Source of the DNA: Anisus vortex
Lineage: Eukaryota; Mollusca; Gastropoda; Planorbidae
Length of the DNA stretch: 64,000 nt
Direction: 5' to 3'
NCBI GenBank assembly: GCA_949126835.1
Contig: OX421497.1
Coordinates: 21,473,409-21,537,408, forward strand
The notes beneath the pieces are model-generated. The model ran no database searches. It worked only from the letters and a program-made list of their open reading frames with translations, and had not been told where the DNA came from. The translations under genes and the position numbers were made by a program. Shown piece by piece: positions 58,130 through 64,000 of this stretch (positions are counted from its first letter, which is position 1; each line of letters opens with the position of its first letter).

Positions 58130-58330
58130 TATACTATTTATGTATCGACCATCTTATGCTAGTTACATATCGACCCACTTATGCTAACTAGGCCTACATA
58201 TTGACCCACTTATGCTAACTAGGCCTACATATTGACCCACTTATTCTAACTAGGCCTACATATTGACCCACTTATGCTTATATATCGATCTACTTATGTC
58301 AATTATCTATTGACCTACTAAAAATAATTT
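58130..58330. repeat. 31-bp repeat carrying TAGGCCTA
   Basis: Three good copies of CTAACTAGGCCTACATATTG plus ACCCACTTATG, flanked by looser copies with CGACCCACTTATGCTA that lack the GGCCTA block. Confidence 0.85.
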
Positions 58331-61019
58331 AAAAAAAATTTGAACAATAAATTTTACCCCCCAATGAAATCAGCTTCCGGTAAGATGGCGTCTTTTCTGA
58401 ATACATCATGACGGAAGTTTGACGTTCCCTTGACATTAGTGAGACATCATTAGAATTGCCTAAGCCTTTTTCGGGGTTGTGGTTCTCTATTGAAAATGGA
58501 GTCCGGCTTTTTATAAGTTTGACAGTTTTAATTGAGTCCGAACGCGATAGAAACTCCCGTGGCGTGATAAAAAAAGAGAGAAAAAAAAGAGAGAGACATA
58601 GAATAGAAAAAAAAAGACTTAAGAATAGAAAGAGAAAAGAGAAATGAGTTTGATGAAAGAGAGAAAAAGAGAGAGGGAGTGAGTGGATTAGAGGGTGATA
58701 GGGTAAGACATATAGGAGGAACGAGAGAAAAAAGATGCAGAGAGAGAGAGAGAGAGACAGAAAAGAGAGACAGAGAGAGACAGAAAAGAGAGACAGAGAG
58801 AGAGAAAAGAGAATCAGAGAGAGAGAGAGAAAAAAGAGACAGAGAGAGAATAGAGACAGAGAGAGAGAGAAAAGAGAGACAGAGAGAGAGAAAAGAGAGA
58901 CAGAGAGAGAGAAAAGACAGAGAGAGAAAAGTGAGACAGAGAGAGAGAAAAGAGAGACAGAGAGAGAGAAAAGAGAATCAGAGAGAGAGAGAGAAAAAAG
59001 AGACAGAGAGAGAATAGAGACAGTGAGAGAGAGAGAAAAGAGAGACAGAGAGAGAGAAAAGAGAATCAGAGAGAGAGAGAGAGAAAAAAGAGAGAAAAAA
59101 GAGAATCAGAGAGAGAGAGAGAGAAAAAAGAGACAGAGAGAGAATAGAGACAGAGAGAGAGAGAAAAGATAGACAGAGAGAGAGAGAGAAAAGATAGACA
59201 GAGAGAGAGAAAAGAGAGACAGAGAAAGAGAAAGAGAGACAGAGAGAGAGAAAAGAGAGACAGAGAGAGAGAAAAGAGAATCAGAAACAAAGAGAGAAAA
59301 AAGAGACAGAGAGAGAAAAGAGACACAGAGAGAGAGAAAAGAGAGACAGAGAGAGAGAAAAGAGAGGCAGAGAGAGAGAAAAGAGAGACAGCCAGAGAAA
59401 AAAGAGAGACAGAGAGAGAGAGGGAGAGACAAGAGAGACAGAGAGAGAGAGAAAAAAGAGACAGAGAGAGAGAGAAAAGAGAAAGGAAGAGAGAGAGAAA
59501 AGAGAGACAGAGACAGAGAAAATAGAGACAGAGAGAGAGAGAAAAAAAAAGAGACAGAGAGAGAGAGAAAAGAGAGACAGGAAGAGAGAGAGGAAAGACA
59601 GACAGATAGAGAGAAAATAGAGACAGAGAGAGAGAAAAGAGAGACAGAGAGAGAGAGAGAAAAGAGAGACAGAGAGAGAAAAAAAAGAAAGAGAGAGAGA
59701 GAAAACAGAGACAGGAAGAGAGAGAGACAAAAGAGAGACAGAGAGAGAGAAAAGAGAGACAGAGAGAGAGAAAAAAGAGACAGAGAGAGAGAAAAGAGAG
59801 ACAGGAAGAGAGAGAGAAAAAAGAGACAGAGAGAGAGAGAGAAAAGAGACAGAGAGAGAGAAAAGAGAGACAGGAAAAGAGAGAGAAAAGAGAGACTGAG
59901 AGAGAGAAAAGAGAGACAGAAAGAGAGAGAAAAAAGAGACAGAGAGAGAGATAGAAAAGAGAGACAGGAAGAGAGAAAAGAGAGACAGAGAGAGAGAAAA
60001 TAGAGACAGAGAGAGAGAAAATAGAGACAGAGAGAGAGAGAAAAGAGACAGAGAGAGAGAGAAAAGAGAGACAGAGAGAGAGAGAAAAAAGAGACAGAGA
60101 GAGAGAAAAGAGAGACAGGAAGAGAGAGAGAAAAGAGAGACAGAGAGAGCGAAAAGAGAGACAGAGAGAGAGAAAAGAAAGACACAGAGAGAGAGAAAAG
60201 AGAGACAGAGAGAGAGAAAAGTGAGACAGAGAGAGAGAGAAAAGAGAGAGGAAGAGAGAGAGAAAAAAGAGACAGAGAGAGAGAGCAAAGAGAGACAGGA
60301 AGAGAGAGAAAACAGAGAGAGAGAAAAGAGAGACAGAGAGAGAGAAAAAAGAGACAGAGAGAGAGAGAAAAGAGAGACAGAAAGAGAGAAAAGAGAGACA
60401 GAGAGAGGAAAAAGAGAGACAGAGAGAGAGAAAATAGAGACAGAGAGAGAGAGAAAAGAGAGACAGAGAGAGAGAGAGAGAAAAGAGAGACAGACAGAGA
60501 GAGAAAAAAGAGACAGAGAGAGAGAGAAAAGAGAGACAGGAAGAGGGAGAGAAAAGAGAGACAGAGAGAGAGAAAATAGAGACAGAGAGAGAGAAAAGAG
60601 AGACAGAGAGAGAAAAGAGAGACAGAGAGAGAGAAAATAGAGACAGGAAGAGAGAGAGAAAAAAGATACAGAGTGAAAATAGAGACAGAGAGAGAAAAAA
60701 GAGAGACAGAGAGAGAGAGAGAAAAGAGAGACAGAGAGAGAGAAACGAGAGAGAGAGAAGAGAGAGAGAGAGAAAAGAGAGACAGAGAGAGAGAAAAGAG
60801 AGACAGGAAGAGAGAGAGAAAAGAGAGACAGAGAGAGAGAAAAGAGAGACAGAGAGAGAGAAAAAATAGACAGAGAGAGAGAAAAGAGAAACAGAGAGAG
60901 AGAAAATAGAGACAGAGAGAGAGAGAAAAGAGAGACAGAGAAAGAGAGAGAAAAGAGAGACAGAGAGAGAGAAAAGAGAGACAGAGAGAGAGAAAAGAGA
61001 GACAGAGAGAGAGAAAATA

Positions 61020-61969
61020 GGGACAAAGAGAGAGAGAGAAAAGAGAGACAGAGAGAGAGAGAGAAAAGAGAGACAGAGAGAGAGAGAAAAGAGAGACAGA
61101 GAGAGAGAGAGAAAAGAGAGACAGGAAGAGAGAGAGAAAAGAGAGACAGAGAAAGAGAAAAGAGAGACAGAGAGAGAGAAAAGAGAGACAGAGAGAGAGA
61201 GAAAAGAGAGAGGAAGAGAGAGAGAAAAAAGAGACAGAAAGAGAGAGAAAAGAGAGACAGGAAGAGAGAAAGAAAAGAGAGACAGAGAGAGAGAAAAGAG
61301 AGACAGAGAGAGAGAAAAAAGAGACAGAGAGAGAGAGAAAAGAGAGACAGAGAGAGAGAAAAGAGAGACAGAGAGAGAGAAAAGAGAGACAGAGAGAGAG
61401 AGAAAAGAGAGACAGAGAGAGAGAGAAAAGAGAGACAGAGAGAGAGAGAGAAAAGAGAGACAGAGAGAGAGAGAAAAGAGAGACAGAGAGAGAGAGAAAA
61501 GAGAGACAGAGAGAGAGAAAAAAAAGAGACAGAGAGAGAAAAAAGAGACAGAGAGAGAGAGAAAAGAGAGACAGAGAGAGCGAAAAGAGAGACAGAGAGA
61601 GAGAAAAGAGAGACAGAGAGAGAGAGAAAAGAGAGACAGGAAGAGAGAGAGAAAAAAGAGACAGAGAGAGAGAAAAGAGAGACAGGAAGAGAGAGAGAAA
61701 AGAGAGACAGAGAGAGAGAAAAGAGAGACAGAGAGAGAGAAAAAAGAGACAGAGAGAGAGAGAAAAGAGAGACAGAGAGAGAGAGAAAAAAAGAGACAGA
61801 GAGAGAGAGAAAAGAGAGACAGGAAGAGAGAGAGAAAAGAGACAGAGAGAGCGAAAAGAGAGACAGAGAGAGAGAAAAGAGAGACAGAGAGAGAGAGAAA
61901 AGAGAGACAGGAAGAGAGAGAGAGAAATAAGAGACAGAGAGAGAGAGAAAAGAAAGACAGGAAGAGAGA
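61020..61969. repeat. Higher-order block in GA array, copy 1
   Basis: Starts at the rare variant GGGACAAAGAG and continues with the same series of variants as 63051-64000, at a constant offset of 2031 bp where checked (61020/63051, 61518/63549, 61923/63954). Confidence 0.8.
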
Positions 61970-63050
61970 GAGATAAGAGAGACAAAGAGAGAGAAAAGAG
62001 AGACAGAGAGAGAGAAAAAAGAGACAGAGAGAGAGAGAAAAGAGAGACAGGAAGAGAGAGAGAAAAGAGAGACAGAGAGAGTGAAAATAGAGACAGAGAG
62101 AGAGAAAAAAGAGAGTCAGAGAGAGAGAAAATAGACAGAGAGAGAGAGAAAAGAGAGACAGAGAGAGACAGAGAAAAGAGAGAGAGAAAAGAGAGACAGA
62201 GAGAGAGAAAAAAGAGAGAGAAAGAAAAGAGAGACAGGGAGAGAGAAAAGAGAGACAGAGAGAGAGAAAAGAGAGACAGAGAGAGAGAAAAGAGACAGAG
62301 AGAGAGAAAAGAGAGACAGAGAGAGAGAGAGAAAAGAGAGACTGAGAGAGAGAAAAGAGAGACACAGAGAGAGAAAAGAGAGACAGAGAGACAGAGAAAA
62401 TAGAGACAGAGAGAGAGAGAAAAGAGAGACAGAGAGAGAGAAAATAGAGACAGAGAGAGAGAGAGAAAAGAGAGACAGAGAGAGAGACAGAGAAAAGAGA
62501 GAGAGAGAGAAAAGAGAGACAGAGAGAGAGAAAAGAGAGACAGAGAGAGAGAAAAGAGAGACAGAGAGAGAGAGAAAAGAGAGACAGAGAGAGACAGAGA
62601 AAAGAGAGAGAGAGTAAAGAGAGACAGAGAGAGAGAGAAAAGAGAGAGAAAGAAAAGGGAGAGAGAGAGAGAGAAAAGAGAGACAGAGAGAGACAAAAGA
62701 GAAACAGAGAGAGAGAAAAGAGAGACAGAGAGAGAGAAAATAGAGACAGAGAGAGAGAGAAAAGAGAGACAGAGAGAGAGAGACAGAGAAAAGAGAGAGA
62801 GAGAGAAAAGAGAGACAGGAAGAGAGAGAGAAAAGAGAGACAGAGAGAGAGAAAAGAGAGACAGAGAGAGAGAAAAAAGAGACAGAGAGAGAGAGAAAAG
62901 AGAGACAGGAAGAGAGAGAGAAAAGAGATACAGAGTGAAAATAGACAGAGAGAGAAAAAAGAGAGACAGAGAGAGAGAGAGAAAAGAGAGACAGAGAGAG
63001 AGAAAAGAGAGACAGAGAGAGAGAAAAGAGAGACAGAGAGAGAGAAAATA

Positions 63051-64000
63051 GGGACAAAGAGAGAGAGAGAAAAGAGAGACAGAGAGAGAGAGAGAAAAGA
63101 GAGACAGAGAGAGAGAGAAAAGAGAGACAGAGAGAGAGAGAGAAAAGAGAGACAGGAAGAGAGAGAGAAAAGAGAGACAGAGAAAGAGAAAAGAGAGACA
63201 GAGAGAGAGAAAAGAGAGACAGAGAGAGAGAGAAAAGAGAGAGGAAGAGAGAGAGAAAAAAGAGACAGAAAGAGAGAGAAAAGAGAGACAGGAAGAGAGA
63301 AAGAAAAGAGAGACAGAGAGAGAGAAAAGAGAGACAGAGAGAGAGAAAAAAGAGACAGAGAGAGAGAGAAAAGAGAGACAGAGAGAGAGAAAAGAGAGAC
63401 AGAGAGAGAGAAAAGAGAGACAGAGAGAGAGAGAAAAGAGAGACAGAGAGAGAGAGAAAAGAGAGACAGAGAGAGAGAGAGAAAAGAGAGACAGAGAGAG
63501 AGAGAAAAGAGAGACAGAGAGAGAGAGAAAAGAGAGACAGAGAGAGAGAAAAAAAAGAGACAGAGAGAGAAAAAAGAGACAGAGAGAGAGAGAAAAGAGA
63601 GACAGAGAGAGCGAAAAGAGAGACAGAGAGAGAGAAAAGAGAGACAGAGAGAGAGAGAAAAGAGAGACAGGAAGAGAGAGAGAAAAAAGAGACAGAGAGA
63701 GAGAAAAGAGAGACAGGAAGAGAGAGAGAAAAGAGAGACAGAGAGAGAGAAAAGAGAGACAGAGAGAGAGAAAAAAGAGACAGAGAGAGAGAGAAAAGAG
63801 AGACAGAGAGAGAGAGAAAAAAAGAGACAGAGAGAGAGAGAAAAGAGAGACAGGAAGAGAGAGAGAAAAGAGACAGAGAGAGCGAAAAGAGAGACAGAGA
63901 GAGAGAAAAGAGAGACAGAGAGAGAGAGAAAAGAGAGACAGGAAGAGAGAGAGAGAAATAAGAGACAGAGAGAGAGAGAAAAGAAAGACAGGAAGAGAGA
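63051..64000. repeat. Higher-order block in GA array, copy 2 (cut by window end)
   Basis: Second copy of the block at 61020-61969. It is truncated only by the window edge, so the true block is longer. Confidence 0.8.

Larger units (their letters stand above)
58571..64000. repeat. Purine-only GA-rich array to window end
   Basis: At least 5.2 kb (regular from about 58735) of units near 20-30 bp built on GAGAGACAGAGAGAGAGAAA with variants GACAGGAAGAG, GAAAATAGAG and GAAAAAAGAGAC. The plus strand is practically free of pyrimidines except periodic C. Stops are rare on the minus strand because T/C repeats give Ser, Leu, Phe and Val codons, which creates frames of over 1000 codons. They have no Met context, composition or boundaries of a protein gene. 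Confidence 0.95.

Noticed and set aside
58679..60909. Plus-strand Arg/Glu-rich open frames in the same array
   Set aside because: Same low-complexity artefact; GAGAGA repeats spell Arg and Glu in all phases.
59066..63057. Minus-strand open frames of 300 to about 1200 codons rich in Ser, Leu and Phe
   Set aside because: They arise from pyrimidine repeats that cannot spell stop codons often. Several frames are open at once over the same DNA and there is no domain.

Overview
The window reads as AT-rich nuclear DNA of an animal, most likely a marine or freshwater invertebrate and probably a mollusc. The reasons are a single-coding-exon TENT5/FAM46 gene with spliced 5' leader, RTE-type endonuclease-reverse transcriptase LINE remains of the kind seen in lophotrochozoans, a Gmr1-like Ty3/Gypsy element, hAT elements, tRNA-headed SINEs, many minisatellites, long poly(C)/poly(G) tracts and an extreme excess of the palindrome TAGGCCTA. 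The taxonomic call is inference. There is no bacterial gene organisation anywhere.

Layout. 1-2.7 kb: unique DNA with a possible MITE, LINE tail scraps, a 30-bp minisatellite and a CT-rich tract. 2.7-11.06 kb: a 35-bp satellite interrupted by a 7.5-kb LTR retrotransposon (minus strand) whose right LTR carries a further 572-bp insertion. The retrotransposon encodes gag, protease and integrase, then only the first residues of reverse transcriptase; a deletion joins these to the last residues of RNase H in another frame. 11.1-20.4 kb: repeat-rich intergenic DNA with a THAP-like transposon relic, an hAT MITE, a 47-bp minisatellite split by a retroelement tail, and a 2.6-kb array of a 41-bp unit. 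20.4-23.1 kb: a SINE and two inverted arrays of a GTAGACGA-type repeat flanking a LINE scrap. 23.1-26.6 kb: unique DNA dense in TAGGCCTA.

26.6-35.6 kb: the only clear cellular gene. It has a CCAAT box, a candidate non-coding first exon, a 227-bp intron, a 409-codon TENT5 (FAM46) coding exon, and about 7.3 kb of AT-rich sequence ending in a double AATAAA with a GT-rich downstream element, which I read as a long 3' UTR. TAGGCCTA is absent from this stretch.

35.6-58.5 kb: intergenic DNA holding a broken RTE-type LINE, hAT elements (one with a perfect 8-bp target duplication, one inserted in another repeat whose uninterrupted copy is also in the window), SINEs, a LINE RNase H fragment and several minisatellites, including a 38-bp array and a third GTAGACGA array. 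58.6-64 kb: a purine-only GA-rich array running off the window, with a roughly 950-bp block repeated 2031 bp apart. Its long open frames (Ser/Leu/Phe-rich on the minus strand) are repeat artefacts.

Apart from TENT5 nothing here looks like a functioning host gene. The main interest lies in the nested insertion history and in the TAGGCCTA motif, which in two repeat families appears as an exact 6-bp insertion relative to a sister copy.
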